Of a stretch of DNA of 64,000 nucleotides, positions 18,812-27,961 are shown piece by piece. A program made the translations under genes and the position numbers. The stretch's first letter is position 1; each line of letters opens with the position of its first letter. Under the pieces are notes generated by a model, which was not told the DNA's origin, ran no database searches, and worked only from the letters and a program-made list of their open reading frames with translations. The DNA comes from Rickettsiales bacterium (GTDB taxonomy: Bacteria; Pseudomonadota; Alphaproteobacteria; Rickettsiales; SXRF01), in contig JAJTHB010000029.1 in NCBI GenBank assembly GCA_021299465.1, positions 1-64,000 of the forward strand, read 5' to 3'.

Positions 18812-18887
18812 TGTCATCCTGAGCGAGCATAGCGAGTCGAAGGATCTTTTGAAAGCATAAGATCCCTCGGCTACGCTCGGGATGACA
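18812..18887. repeat. Palindromic intergenic repeat, family A copy 2
   Basis: A 76-base copy of the element seen at 4822-4889, with the same TGTCATCC / GGATGACA ends. It overlaps the 3' end of ribE, and the last four residues and stop codon of RibE (SSRA, TAG) are read from its arm. It ends seven bases before the ribB ATG, so it may also shape translation of ribB. Confidence 0.85.
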
Positions 18888-19452
18888 GTAGACGTTCAAC
18901 ATAGCGTGCAATGAGGTCGATTTCGAGATTGAGCGCATCACCAACGCCCCGTTCGCCAAGGGTGGTGACCTGCCATGTATGGGGGATGATATTCACCCAG
19001 AAAGAGTTGCCATCCACCTTGTTGACCGTGAGCGATACACCATCGAGCGTCACCGAGCCTTTCTCAGCGATGAAGTGAGAGAGAGAAGGCGGCGCTTCGA
19101 GCATAAGCCGGTGAGAATCGCCGATGGGTTCAATCTGATGCAGTATTGCAAGCCCGTCGACATGACCGGTCACCAGATGCCCATCCAGCGAATCGCCAAG
19201 CTTCATCGCCCGCTCTAAGTTGATTTTATTACCCAAGTTCCAGCGTGGGCTGGTGCGTCCTAGCGTTTCGCTCGAAAGCTGAACGGTGAAGCTACTGTTC
19301 TTCCATTCTACGACCGTCAAACATGCACCATTGCAGGCGATGGATTCGCCCAGCTTTACATCATCCCACGGGCAGGAAATCGTAAGAGACAAATCGCCCG
19401 CTTGGTCGGAGGATAAGACAGTGCCGATACTGCTGATGATTCCGGTGAACAT
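18871..19452 (-). CDS. ribE: Riboflavin synthase, alpha chain
   Basis: Dismutates two lumazines to riboflavin. The 193 residues show the two lumazine-binding repeats: MFTGIISSIGTV opens the first, and GHVDGLAIL with TLDGVSLTVN lies in the second. The last residues (SSRA) come from the palindromic repeat, so the original C-terminus was probably different. No FMN riboswitch was seen in the 73-base AT-rich gap upstream. Confidence 0.95.
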   Translation of the reverse strand: MFTGIISSIGTVLSSDQAGDLSLTISCPWDDVKLGESIACNGACLTVVEWKNSSFTVQLSSETLGRTSPRWNLGNKINLERAMKLGDSLDGHLVTGHVDGLAILHQIEPIGDSHRLMLEAPPSLSHFIAEKGSVTLDGVSLTVNKVDGNSFWVNIIPHTWQVTTLGERGVGDALNLEIDLIARYVERLLSSRA

Positions 19453-19525
19453 AATGATTGTATATAGTTAATTGTTATATAGAATTATGCAATCTAGTTC
19501 AGAATAGTAAAATGTGGAGAAAAAA

Positions 19526-19975
19526 ATGGCAAAAATTCTATTAATTAAGAATGGCGTAATTCCACGTGATTATTCGCCGATGGTTGTGGCCTTGGAAAGA
19601 GCAGGCCACACTGTTGAAGAGCGGGCTGTATCCTTATCAGATCAAGCTCAGGATATTGCAGATGAACTCAAAAACATTCGTGATGGAAATAATCCAGAAA
19701 GTAGTGGCTATGATTTAGTTATTATGGGCGATGTTGGTCGCAGGCCCGATGGAACAACGATCGCGGCAGATGTTACCCGTTATAGCCTGCAGCTAGAGGC
19801 AGTTACTGAAAAACCAGTTATGGTTGTCGATGATCTAAGTGCTGAAGTTAAACAGGGTTTGCCTGATAACATTAAAAGATTCTCTATGAGCACCGAACCG
19901 CGAGCTATTGCGATGGCGGTAAATGAGGTTCTTACCAAAAAGCGACCTAGAGATTCAGACGCTCTAGTTAGATAG
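19526..19975 (+). CDS. Receiver-like unknown protein (149 aa)
   Basis: A 149-residue protein starting MAKILLIKNG, with GGAG six bases before the ATG. The beta-alpha pattern, YDLVIMGDVGRRPDGTTIAAD in the centre and PVMVVDD following it resemble a response-regulator receiver fold. The usual paired acidic residues at the N-terminus are missing, so it may be a pseudo-receiver. The gene is more AT-rich than its neighbours and its stop overlaps ribD convergently by eight bases. I do not assign a function. Confidence 0.6.
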   Translation: MAKILLIKNGVIPRDYSPMVVALERAGHTVEERAVSLSDQAQDIADELKNIRDGNNPESSGYDLVIMGDVGRRPDGTTIAADVTRYSLQLEAVTEKPVMVVDDLSAEVKQGLPDNIKRFSMSTEPRAIAMAVNEVLTKKRPRDSDALVR

Positions 19976-21005
19976 TATTGGCTTTTGGCTCCAATACATA
20001 CAAGTGATCAGGGGAATATTCCGTTTCACTGCAACACTGCCAGCCTGTAAGCAGTGAAGGGTTTGTAATATTGTGATCCGTAAAGACACTTAGCCCTTGT
20101 TCGCCGATGACATGCGGTGCTTGGAACCAGTAAATCGTATCAACCAGCCCTGATTCCAGCATTGAGGTATTCAGCTTCTGTCCGGCCTCAACCATCACCC
20201 GCGTGATGCCTTTCTCAGCCATGGTGCTAAGGGCTTCCGGTATGGTTTTGCTGCCAAGCACCCACAGCGCCGAGACATCGATGCTTTTAGAAAGCCTGCT
20301 ACCGCGCGGCAGCCGGTGCGAGCGATCAAGCACAATTCGCATCGGCGATTTATGTTCCATACCTGGCGTGCGTACGGTGAGCAGCGGGTCATCCGCGAGC
20401 ACGGTGCCAATGCCAGTGAGGATGGCATCATATTCGCTTCGCAGGCGGTGAACTTCTGCTCGTGCCGTTTCTCCTGTAATCCAGCGCTCGCTGCCACCAG
20501 CGATTTTTCCATCGGCCGAGGTGGCGACTTTCATCATCACATAGGGGCGTTTTCGCTCCACAACCGAAATGAACCCACGGTTGAGCGCGCGCGCTTCTGC
20601 GCTGCAAATATTTTCGGTAACTTCGATGCCTGCTGCCTGAAGCTGTGCAATGCCTTTGCCATTGACCGGCGGGTTAGGATCGCGGCAGGCGACGACCACG
20701 CGGGCGATACCAGCGCTTATAATGGCATCGGTGCAGGGCGGGGTTTTGCCTTGGTGGGCACAAGGTTCCAGCGAAACATAAAGCGTAGCACCGCGCGCCA
20801 CCTCGCCTGCTTTGGCGAGTGCCTGCGGTTCGGCGTGTGGCCTGCCGCCGCGGGCGGTGAAGCCTTCACCAACGATCTTACCATCCTTCACCACGACTGC
20901 GCCTACCGCCGGATTTGGCCAGGTTTGACCGAGATTGGTGCGGCCAAGCTCAATAGCACGCAGCATGAAGGCCTGATGATTCGATGATTCTATCATCGAT
21001 CTCAC
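19968..21005 (-). CDS. ribD: Bifunctional riboflavin deaminase-reductase
   Basis: Carries out two early pyrimidine steps of riboflavin synthesis. The N-terminal deaminase has the zinc motif HAE in [10 protein letters not shown] and [11 protein letters not shown]. The C-terminal ~200 residues form the reductase, with [14 protein letters not shown]. The frame begins at a GTG that overlaps the nrdR stop; an internal ATG at 20996 is an alternative. It is separated from ribE by the plus-strand receiver-like gene. Confidence 0.95.
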   Translation of the reverse strand: MRSMIESSNHQAFMLRAIELGRTNLGQTWPNPAVGAVVVKDGKIVGEGFTARGGRPHAEPQALAKAGEVARGATLYVSLEPCAHQGKTPPCTDAIISAGIARVVVACRDPNPPVNGKGIAQLQAAGIEVTENICSAEARALNRGFISVVERKRPYVMMKVATSADGKIAGGSERWITGETARAEVHRLRSEYDAILTGIGTVLADDPLLTVRTPGMEHKSPMRIVLDRSHRLPRGSRLSKSIDVSALWVLGSKTIPEALSTMAEKGITRVMVEAGQKLNTSMLESGLVDTIYWFQAPHVIGEQGLSVFTDHNITNPSLLTGWQCCSETEYSPDHLYVLEPKANTI

Positions 21006-21460
21006 TCTCCCTTGCCGCCTAGCTCCTCAACGATATCCTCGAAATCCTTGGCCTCACGGAAGTCGCGGTAGACAGATGCGAAGCGGATATAGGCGACGGT
21101 ATCGATTTTCTTGAGCTCCTCCATCACGATCTTGCCGATCATCGGGGTAGGAATTTCATTTTCGCCGATGGATTCAAGTTTCTGGGTGATGCGGGTGGCG
21201 AGCTGCTCGGTTTGCTCCGAGGTAACGGGGCGCTTGCGAAGGGCGATGCCCAGCGAGCGCATCAGCTTATCGCGGTCGAACAGGCGGCGCTCGCCGTTCT
21301 TTTTCACCACGGTCAGCTCGCGCAGCTGCACACGCTCGAAGGTGGTGAAGCGCGAGTTGCATTCCGGGCAGAAGCGGCGGCGGCGAATCGACGAGCCGTC
21401 ATCGCTCGGACGCGAATCCTTCACCTGAGTGTCATCATGTCCGCAAAATGGGCATTTCAT
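21002..21460 (-). CDS. nrdR: Transcriptional repressor NrdR
   Basis: Represses ribonucleotide-reductase operons in response to dNTP/ATP levels. The 152 residues show an N-terminal zinc ribbon (CPFC at 3-6 and CPEC at 31-34) followed by the ATP-cone domain ([16 protein letters not shown]). It sits between a small unknown gene and ribD, with four-base overlaps on both sides. The glyA-nrdR-ribD order is common in proteobacteria. Confidence 0.97.
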   Translation of the reverse strand: MKCPFCGHDDTQVKDSRPSDDGSSIRRRRFCPECNSRFTTFERVQLRELTVVKKNGERRLFDRDKLMRSLGIALRKRPVTSEQTEQLATRITQKLESIGENEIPTPMIGKIVMEELKKIDTVAYIRFASVYRDFREAKDFEDIVEELGGKGE

Positions 21461-22011
21461 AGCAAGCCTCTTTGGTCGTTATGTGGTAAACGGCATGTTT
21501 GTCGAACATGCGGTGGGATAGGGTAATTGGCTGCATCACACAGCTCGATGAGGAGCTGACCGAGATGTCGATGTTCATTTGATAGATGTTCAGCGCGCCG
21601 GCTAAGCGATGCCCAGTCCGTTTCGTATGCCTCTGACCATGAACCGGCAATATTGCCAAAATTAGCTACACTAAGCGCTGCTGCTGAACCAAAGCGAATG
21701 AAAGGGGCCATCACAAACTGGACCAGATCGCTGACGATCGTTTTGTCTTCATCAGATAATTCGATGTGATCTATGTCGCGGGTATTCTGCCAGCGTTTTA
21801 TCAGATCAAGACACGCTTCTTTTTTATCGAGGATCGTTGCTGGAAACTCGTCGCTGCGCATATGGTATTTTTTTTCGAACTTAGGAGACGATTTTATTTT
21901 GTCTTCGAGCCTTTCCAGCTCCTGATCAAGATGTTCAAGCAGGCCAGCCCCAGTGTAGGGATTCTTCCATGTCAAAATATCTTGGATGATCACGGATGGG
22001 CGGCGCGGCAT
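21457..22011 (-). CDS. Unknown protein between glyA and nrdR
   Basis: A 184-residue protein I do not recognise. The N-terminal part is helical and charged (residues 20-60), the middle has [17 protein letters not shown], and the C-terminal third is rich in Leu, Ala and Arg. No signal peptide is visible, and only a short hydrophobic stretch around residue 105. It starts seven bases after glyA ends and overlaps nrdR by four bases. It interrupts an otherwise common glyA-nrdR arrangement. Confidence 0.7.
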   Translation of the reverse strand: MPRRPSVIIQDILTWKNPYTGAGLLEHLDQELERLEDKIKSSPKFEKKYHMRSDEFPATILDKKEACLDLIKRWQNTRDIDHIELSDEDKTIVSDLVQFVMAPFIRFGSAAALSVANFGNIAGSWSEAYETDWASLSRRAEHLSNEHRHLGQLLIELCDAANYPIPPHVRQTCRLPHNDQRGLL

Positions 22012-22017
22012 AGCTGA

Positions 22018-23313
22018 TCAATAAATCGGAAATTGTTTACACAGCGCTTCCACTTTGGCCTTCACCGCTTTTTCGACCGCCGAATTATCGCCGCCCTTTG
22101 AAAGCCCATCAAGCACATCGCCGATCAGCTCGCCGACCTGTTTGAACTCGGCTACGCCAAAACCGCGCGTGGTGCCGGCCGGTGTTCCGAGGCGAATACC
22201 GCTGGTGATAAAGGGCTTTTCCGGATCAAACGGAATCGCGTTTTTGTTGCAGGTTAGGCCGGCACGCTCGAGGCTTTCTTCCGCCGCCTTGCCGGTCACT
22301 TTTTTCGCGCGCAGGTCAACCAGCATCAGGTGGTTATCGGTGCCGCCAGTGGTGATTGCCACACCGCGCTTGGTGAGCGTATCCGCGAGCGCGCGGGCAT
22401 TTTCTACAATCTGTTTGCCGTAAGCTTTGAACTCCGGCTTTAAGGCTTCGCCGAACGCGACTGCCTTGCCGGCAATCACATGCATCAGCGGGCCGCCCTG
22501 AATGCCCGGGAAAATCGCCGAGTTGAATTTCTTGCCGAGTTCGGCATCATTCGAAAGAATCATCCCGCCGCGCGGGCCACGCAGTGTTTTATGCGTGGTG
22601 GTGGTGACGACATGGGCATGGGGCAGGGGCGAGGGGTATACGCCAGAAGCCACGAGACCCGCGATATGCGCCATATCGACGAGAAGGTATGCACCGACGC
22701 TATCGGCAATACGGCGGAAATGCGCCCAGTCGATGACGCGCGGATAAGCCGAGAAACCGGCAATAATCATTTTGGGTTTATGTTCTTTAGCGAGCTTTTC
22801 GACTTCGTCCATATCGATCAAATGATCGTTCTCGCGTACGCCATACGCCACGGCCTTGAACCACTTGCCGGATTGATTGACCGAGGCACCATGCGTCAAA
22901 TGCCCGCCAGCAGCCAGCGACATGCCGAGGATGGTATCGCCCGGTTGCAGCAGCGCCGTAAACACGCCTTGATTGGCCTGCGAGCCGGAATTAGGCTGCA
23001 CGTTAGCATAGCTGCAACCAAAGAGTTTGCAGGCGCGATCAATCGCAAGTTTCTCGGCTACATCCACAAACTCGCAGCCGCCATAATAGCGCTTGCCGGG
23101 ATAGCCCTCGGCATATTTATTGGTGAGCACCGAGCCTTGCGCTTCCAGCACCGCGCGGCTTACGATATTTTCCGATGCGATCAGCTCGATCTGCGTTTGC
23201 TGGCGGTGAAGCTCTTCCTGCATCGAGGCAAAAAGCTCAGGATCAGCGGCGGAAAGCGGTGTGGTAAAAAATGGGTTCATGGCATTGTCTTTCTTCATGG
23301 CGGCTTGTGTCAT
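22018..23313 (-). CDS. glyA: Serine hydroxymethyltransferase
   Basis: Converts serine and tetrahydrofolate to glycine and 5,10-methylene-THF. The PLP lysine lies in [16 protein letters not shown] and the family blocks GSQANQGVF and [11 protein letters not shown] are present. The 431 residues include a short N-terminal extension; the ATG at MNPFFTTPL (residue 12) is a plausible alternative start. The ATG at 23313 overlaps the rpiB stop. No glycine riboswitch was seen. Confidence 0.96.
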   Translation of the reverse strand: MTQAAMKKDNAMNPFFTTPLSAADPELFASMQEELHRQQTQIELIASENIVSRAVLEAQGSVLTNKYAEGYPGKRYYGGCEFVDVAEKLAIDRACKLFGCSYANVQPNSGSQANQGVFTALLQPGDTILGMSLAAGGHLTHGASVNQSGKWFKAVAYGVRENDHLIDMDEVEKLAKEHKPKMIIAGFSAYPRVIDWAHFRRIADSVGAYLLVDMAHIAGLVASGVYPSPLPHAHVVTTTTHKTLRGPRGGMILSNDAELGKKFNSAIFPGIQGGPLMHVIAGKAVAFGEALKPEFKAYGKQIVENARALADTLTKRGVAITTGGTDNHLMLVDLRAKKVTGKAAEESLERAGLTCNKNAIPFDPEKPFITSGIRLGTPAGTTRGFGVAEFKQVGELIGDVLDGLSKGGDNSAVEKAVKAKVEALCKQFPIY

Positions 23314-23753
23314 GGATTAATTTTCCTTACTCGGGTTTCGTGACGCCCGCCTTCAAAGCGGGTGGTTAAAAATCGCTGTAAAATATTGCGTGCCGTGGCT
23401 TCGCTGATCTGGCGTGCACCTAAGCACAGCACATTCGCATTGTTATGCTGGCGAGAAAGCGCCGCCTGCTCGGTGGTGGAAACGAGCGCGGCGCGGATAT
23501 GGCTGTGGCGGTTCGCCGCGATGGACATGCCAATGCCCGAGCCGCAGATGAGCACGCCAATCGCCTCCGGCTTATCTTTCATCCAGTCTGCAAGCTTGTG
23601 CGCATAATCGGGGTAGTCGACAGAACCCTCTGAAGAAGGGCCAAGATCAACCGCTTCCTTTGCCGCATGGCGCACATCATCCAGCAACAATTTCTTGAGC
23701 TGGATACCGGCATGGTCGGAAGCGATCGCAATCACTGGTAGCGTATTCATCAT
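23310..23753 (-). CDS. rpiB: Ribose-5-phosphate isomerase B
   Basis: Interconverts ribose-5-phosphate and ribulose-5-phosphate, linking pentose phosphates to riboflavin and nucleotide synthesis. At 147 residues it has the family length. [11 protein letters not shown] at the start, the active-site [13 protein letters not shown] and [11 protein letters not shown] are diagnostic. It leads the rpiB-glyA-nrdR-ribD run with four-base overlaps throughout. Confidence 0.95.
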   Translation of the reverse strand: MMNTLPVIAIASDHAGIQLKKLLLDDVRHAAKEAVDLGPSSEGSVDYPDYAHKLADWMKDKPEAIGVLICGSGIGMSIAANRHSHIRAALVSTTEQAALSRQHNNANVLCLGARQISEATARNILQRFLTTRFEGGRHETRVRKINP

Positions 23754-23803
23754 TATTCCACTATATAGGCGAGCATTTCTGCCATGTTATGGGCTAAAAG
23801 GCA

Positions 23804-24541
23804 ATGGAATACCTATATCTAGTGGGCCTGGGTGGGGCGGCAGCCGTCGGTGCGGCGATTAATGCTGTGGCCGGAGGCGGAACTTTCCTTGTTTTTCCGC
23901 TGCTTATCCTAAGCGGTTTCGGGGCGGTGGCGGCTAATATCATGTCTACCATCGCGCTTTGGCCGGGCAGTGTGGCAAGTTCGGTGGCCTTCAAGTCCGA
24001 GCGCGCGAATATGGACAAGAAGCGCCTCGTTCCACTCATTATCATAAGCATGATTGGCAGCGCGCTGGGGACATGGCTGCTTTTGTCAACGCCGGAGGCC
24101 ATATTTAAGGAGCTGGTACCTTATTTGCTGCTGGCGGCAACGGTGATTTTTACGTTTGGGCGCTCTTTAGCCATCCGCAGCAGTGGCAATAATACAGCGG
24201 CTTGGCTACAGTTTCCTATCGCCATTTACGGCGGCTATTTTGGGGCTGGCATCGGCATCCTGATGCTTGCGATGATGCAAATTCTGGGCATGAAACATAT
24301 TCACGAAATGAATGCAGTCAAAACCGTTCTTGGCAGCACCATCAATGCGGTTGCATTCCTGGTATTCATTTTCTCTCCACTCGTGGTGTGGAATGTGGCG
24401 GTCGTGATGATTATTGGTGCAATCATCGGCGGTTATGCCGGTGCGCGGCTTTCGCTAAAAGTCTCGCCGCAAAAAATTCGTATCTTCATCAGTGCCATTG
24501 GCTTTGCGATGAGCGGCTATTTCTTCTTGTATGGCGTTTAG
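23804..24541 (+). CDS. TauE/SafE (TSUP) family permease
   Basis: A 245-residue membrane protein with about eight hydrophobic segments. It carries the family phrases GLGGAAAVGAAINAVAGGGTF near the start and IAIYGGYFGAGIGILMLA at the midpoint, a duplicated-half structure. TSUP proteins transport sulfonates, sulfite or organic anions; the substrate cannot be told. It is divergent from rpiB with a 50-base gap. Its neighbour mipZ begins 40 bases downstream. Confidence 0.88.
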   Translation: MEYLYLVGLGGAAAVGAAINAVAGGGTFLVFPLLILSGFGAVAANIMSTIALWPGSVASSVAFKSERANMDKKRLVPLIIISMIGSALGTWLLLSTPEAIFKELVPYLLLAATVIFTFGRSLAIRSSGNNTAAWLQFPIAIYGGYFGAGIGILMLAMMQILGMKHIHEMNAVKTVLGSTINAVAFLVFIFSPLVVWNVAVVMIIGAIIGGYAGARLSLKVSPQKIRIFISAIGFAMSGYFFLYGV

Positions 24542-24555
24542 ATTTATGCTCTAAA

Positions 24556-24578
24556 TTTTATCCATAACGGGGATAAAA
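24556..24578 (+). promoter_or_regulatory. mipZ: Hairpin covering the mipZ ribosome site
   Basis: TTTTATCC (24556-24563) and GGATAAAA (24571-24578) form an 8-bp stem with a seven-base loop. The stem contains the GGGGAT ribosome-binding sequence directly before the mipZ ATG at 24582. Folding would hide the site, so mipZ translation may depend on melting of the stem. Only the inverted repeat is seen directly. Confidence 0.5.
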
Positions 24579-24581
24579 ATT

Positions 24582-25673
24582 ATGAACAAATCAGCGACTA
24601 GTACGCCAGCCATTCCTGTTTTGCAGCAAAACAAAAAAGCCTATGTGATCGTGATTGGCAACGAAAAGGGCGGTTGCGGCAAAACCACCACTGCCATGCA
24701 CCTGATCGTTGCGCTACTTCGAATGGGTTTTTCGGTAGGCTCGATTGATATTGATTCGCGCCAGCGCTCGCTCTCGCGCTATCTTGAAAACCGCAAGCAA
24801 ACGATGCTTAAAGAAGATGTGCCGCTGCCAACGCCGCAGCATGTAGTGGTGCAGAAAAGCCCGTTTAACATCGTGCAGGAAGCCGAGGCTGATGAGCATG
24901 AGCGTTTCACCAAGGCGCTCGCACGCATACAGGCGGCGAATGATTTTATCGTGATCGACAGCCCGGGTTCGGACACCTACCTTGCCCGCGTTGCACACGC
25001 CTATTCGAATACAGTCATCACGCCAATCAATGACAGTTTTGTCGATCTTGACGTGCTGGCTAATGTTGACGGGCAGACGATGAAAATCATCAAACCGTCG
25101 ATTTATTCAGAGATGATGTGGGAGCAGAAGCTCCAGCGCGCCAAGCGTGACGGCGGTTCGATCGAATGGATTGTAATGCGTAACCGCCTTTCGAACATCG
25201 ATGCCAAAAACAAGCGTTTCATGACGCAGGTGACCGGCGAGCTCTCGCGCCGCATCGGTTTTCGCGTAGCGCCTGGTTTTTCTGAGCGCGTGATTTTCCG
25301 TGAGATGTTTCTTCAGGGCCTCACCGTGCTCGACATCATGGAAACCAAGGGGGCGAGCATTTCCATGTCTCATATCGCGGCGCGACAAGAAGTGCGCGAT
25401 CTGCTGCGCACCCTGAAAATCCAAACCATTGAAGATCGTCTCGCTAAAGCTAATAAAGATGAATCCGACCAAAGCGACCGCGAAAATAAAATCGAAACAC
25501 CTGCCGAAGCCAAAAGCGAAGCGCCGGTTATGAGCGTTGAAGCAAAACCAGCCGAGTCGGTGGTAAGCGATGAGGCGCAGGCCGAGAAAGATAAGGTGGT
25601 ATCGATTCCGCCTTCTGCGCCAGCTGTGCCGGCGATGACCGCTGAGCGCCCACTGGTCGAACTTGCTTCTTAG
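24582..25673 (+). CDS. mipZ: MipZ-type ParA ATPase
   Basis: A division-site positioning ATPase of alphaproteobacteria that inhibits FtsZ near the poles and binds ParB. The deviant Walker A reads GNEKGGCGKTTTAM (residues ~27-40), followed by the MipZ-typical SIDIDSRQRSLSRYLENR. At 363 residues it is longer than usual because of an acidic Pro/Ala/Glu-rich tail from about residue 285. This tail is probably unstructured and lineage-specific. Identification from family phrases is strong. Confidence 0.93.
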   Translation: MNKSATSTPAIPVLQQNKKAYVIVIGNEKGGCGKTTTAMHLIVALLRMGFSVGSIDIDSRQRSLSRYLENRKQTMLKEDVPLPTPQHVVVQKSPFNIVQEAEADEHERFTKALARIQAANDFIVIDSPGSDTYLARVAHAYSNTVITPINDSFVDLDVLANVDGQTMKIIKPSIYSEMMWEQKLQRAKRDGGSIEWIVMRNRLSNIDAKNKRFMTQVTGELSRRIGFRVAPGFSERVIFREMFLQGLTVLDIMETKGASISMSHIAARQEVRDLLRTLKIQTIEDRLAKANKDESDQSDRENKIETPAEAKSEAPVMSVEAKPAESVVSDEAQAEKDKVVSIPPSAPAVPAMTAERPLVELAS

Positions 25674-25685
25674 CATTTGTGATGC

Positions 25686-26105
25686 ATGATTTATTTTTTG
25701 CTGGTTCTTCTCGTTCTGGCTGTCGTGTTAATTTATGCGCTGTCACGATCGCAGGCGGATATGAAGCGCTACTCTTCAAATGACTGGATGAAGGCTGGCG
25801 GTGTGCTGGGTGCTGCGATCCTGCTTGCCCGCTTTGCTAAACTTCCGCTGGCGACGATCATTGCCGCACTACCTTTTATCCTGCCCTATCTCAAGCAAGC
25901 TGAGAATGCGCAGTCACAAGCCCACAGCAGCAGCGCGATGACACGCGAAGAAGCGGCGCTTATTCTCGGTATTCCCCCGCGAGCAACATCTGAGCAAGTG
26001 AAGGAAGCGCATCGCCGCCTGATCACCAAAAACCACCCTGACACAGGCGGTAGCGATTATCTGGCTGCGAAAATCAACCAGGCGAGGGATGTGTTGCTTG
26101 GATAG
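25686..26105 (+). CDS. Membrane protein with C-terminal J domain
   Basis: A 139-residue protein with N-terminal hydrophobic segments (MIYFLLVLLVLAVVLIYAL and AGGVLGAAILLARF) and a C-terminal DnaJ-like domain from about residue 80. The HPD tripeptide that stimulates Hsp70 is present (KNHPDTGG). It resembles the inner-membrane J proteins of mitochondrial import (Pam18/Tim14 type) seen in alphaproteobacteria. Its TAG stop is the first three bases of a palindromic repeat (26103-26185). Confidence 0.85.
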   Translation: MIYFLLVLLVLAVVLIYALSRSQADMKRYSSNDWMKAGGVLGAAILLARFAKLPLATIIAALPFILPYLKQAENAQSQAHSSSAMTREEAALILGIPPRATSEQVKEAHRRLITKNHPDTGGSDYLAAKINQARDVLLG

Positions 26106-26185
26106 TTAGCAGTTGGCAGTTGGCGGTTAGCAGTATAACAAGTCTGTAGCCGTTTTCTTTACTACTAACTGCCAACTGCTAACTA
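26103..26185. repeat. Palindromic element between the J-domain gene and murJ
   Basis: Nineteen-base perfect arms (26103-26121 and 26167-26185) enclose a 45-base loop. The arms are built from GTTAGCAGTTGGC-type units. The left arm supplies the J-domain stop codon, and the right arm ends four bases before the murJ ATG, where no ribosome site is visible. The element could form a long hairpin in the transcript. Confidence 0.8.
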
Positions 26186-26189
26186 GCCT

Positions 26190-27725
26190 ATGTCCCTCCT
26201 TAAATCCACAGCCACCATTGGCGTCTACACCCTGATCTCACGCGTGCTTGGTTTTGTCCGCGATATGACGATCGCGTCGGGCTTAGGTGCGAGTATGCTG
26301 TCGGATGCATTCCTGGTGGCTTTCAAGCTGCCAAACTTCTTGCGTCGATTGTTTGCCGAAGGTGCGTTTAACTCGGCCTTCGTGCCGCAATATGCTGGCA
26401 TGATGGCCACCGAAGGTGGTGACAAAGCGAAGCGGTTTGCATCCGAGGCGATGTCGTTTCTACTCCTTGTTCTATTTATTGTTTCGGGTGTACTGATCGC
26501 AGCGATGCCTTGGTTTATGCATATTCTCGCGCCTGGCTTTGCTTCGAACCCGGAAAAATTTGATCTGACCATTGCGCTGACACGCATCACCATGCCCTAT
26601 ATTCTCTTTATCTCGCTGGTGTCGCTCTTAGGCGGTATTTTAAACAGCAGCGGCAAGTTTGCAGCCGTGGCCGCGACGCCGATCATCATGAATCTCTGTC
26701 TCATCATCATCCCGTTTCTGATCGAAGACTTAACCCCCAACGGCGCTTATGCGCTTGCTATTGCAGTCATGGTCTCTGGCGTATTGCAGTGGCTATGGCT
26801 CGTCTATTTCTGCGCCAAGCAGGGCTTGCTGCCCAAGCTGCAAAGGCCGCGCCTTTCGCCGGATGTGAAAAAGCTGATGCTGCTCATGGCGCCGGTGGCG
26901 CTAGGGGCAGGGGTCGCGCAGATTAATCTTGTAGTCGACATGATCCTTGCTTCTTATTTCGGCCACGGCGTGTCCTACCTTTATTTTGCCGATCGCATCA
27001 ATGAATTGCCGCTGGCGGTCATTGGTATTGCACTTGGTACAGCTCTGCTGCCGATGCTCTCCAAACAAATCCGCGAAGGAAAGCGCGAGGAAGCGTTCGC
27101 CAGCCAGAACCGCGCATTAGAGCTCGGGCTATTCCTGAGCTTGCCAGCGGCGGTTGCGATTGCGATGATGGCCCAGCCTATCATCACCGTGATGTTTGAG
27201 CGCGGGGCCTTCTCAGAGCATGATACGGTGCAAACTTACAGGGCGCTGGTTGCCTTCTCGCTGGGGCTTCCTGCCTTCATCCTGATTAAAATTTTAGGCC
27301 CTGGGTTTTTTGCCAATGAAGATACCAAAACTCCGTTTAAAATCGCGACCTTATGTGTCGTTCTTAATCTGATTTTGAACCTGATATTGATGATCCCGCT
27401 TGCCCACGTGGGCATGGCGCTGGCAACCTCCATTGCGGCGTGGGTGAATGTTGGCCTGATGTTCATGATACTAAAAAAGCGCGAATGGTTGCGCGTGATG
27501 CCGGAGCTACCGCGCGAGCTGGCGAAGATCATGCTCGGCTGCGCGCTGATGGCAGCCTGTCTATGGTACTTAGCGCCATGGCTTACCAGCAAGCTTCATC
27601 TTGGCGAAATCGAACGCGCCCCTGCATTGATGGCCGTCGTCATAGCCGGTTCTGCAGGTTATTTCGCCACCGCCTTCGCGCTCAACACACTTGGCCTTCG
27701 TCGCTGGCTTAGAAAAAAGACCTAG
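26190..27725 (+). CDS. murJ: Lipid II flippase MurJ
   Basis: A 511-residue multi-pass flippase of the MOP superfamily that moves lipid II across the inner membrane for peptidoglycan synthesis. The conserved N-terminal block LISRVLGFVRDMTIASGLG, then FKLPNFLRRLFAEGAFNSAF and the central GAGVAQINLVVD are all intact. Its stop overlaps the convergent acidic-protein gene as CTAG. It starts right after a palindromic repeat without an obvious ribosome site. Confidence 0.95.
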   Translation: MSLLKSTATIGVYTLISRVLGFVRDMTIASGLGASMLSDAFLVAFKLPNFLRRLFAEGAFNSAFVPQYAGMMATEGGDKAKRFASEAMSFLLLVLFIVSGVLIAAMPWFMHILAPGFASNPEKFDLTIALTRITMPYILFISLVSLLGGILNSSGKFAAVAATPIIMNLCLIIIPFLIEDLTPNGAYALAIAVMVSGVLQWLWLVYFCAKQGLLPKLQRPRLSPDVKKLMLLMAPVALGAGVAQINLVVDMILASYFGHGVSYLYFADRINELPLAVIGIALGTALLPMLSKQIREGKREEAFASQNRALELGLFLSLPAAVAIAMMAQPIITVMFERGAFSEHDTVQTYRALVAFSLGLPAFILIKILGPGFFANEDTKTPFKIATLCVVLNLILNLILMIPLAHVGMALATSIAAWVNVGLMFMILKKREWLRVMPELPRELAKIMLGCALMAACLWYLAPWLTSKLHLGEIERAPALMAVVIAGSAGYFATAFALNTLGLRRWLRKKT

Positions 27726-27961
27726 TCTTTTTCTTCCGTACCCTTTTCATCGCCCTGATCTTCGTCGGCATCATCTTCTTCTTTTTCTTCTTCTTCTTCA
27801 TCGTCGTCTGAGCCGCCGTGAGTCGCGGCTTCGTCGTCGTCATCCGCCTGCTGAACCGCTTGCTCTGCTTTGGGCTCTAATTTTTCATCATCCGCTTGCG
27901 CGCTGTAAGCAGACATCATCATCGTGGCAATTACTATCATCCATAGTCTAAGCTTAATCAT
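27722..27961 (-). CDS. Small exported acidic protein
   Basis: A 79-residue protein with a signal peptide (MIKLRLWMIVIATMMMSAYSAQA) and a mature part made almost entirely of Asp and Glu, ending in runs of E and D. No family is recognised. Such tails may bind divalent metals or basic partners, which is inference. Its start overlaps the stop of the upstream basic protein as ATGA, so the two are co-translated. Confidence 0.7.
   Translation of the reverse strand: MIKLRLWMIVIATMMMSAYSAQADDEKLEPKAEQAVQQADDDDEAATHGGSDDDEEEEEKEEDDADEDQGDEKGTEEKD

Noticed and set aside
19453-19525. Possible FMN riboswitch before ribE
   Set aside because: The gap is only 73 bases and AT-rich; the conserved FMN-riboswitch segments are absent.
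22480-23343. Long plus-strand frame of 287 codons opposite glyA
   Set aside because: It is the antisense shadow of a strongly conserved serine hydroxymethyltransferase, has no recognisable family and no ribosome site.
22018-23800. Possible glycine riboswitch controlling glyA/rpiB
   Set aside because: The rpiB-glyA junction overlaps by four bases and the rpiB leader is about 50 bases, so there is no room for one.
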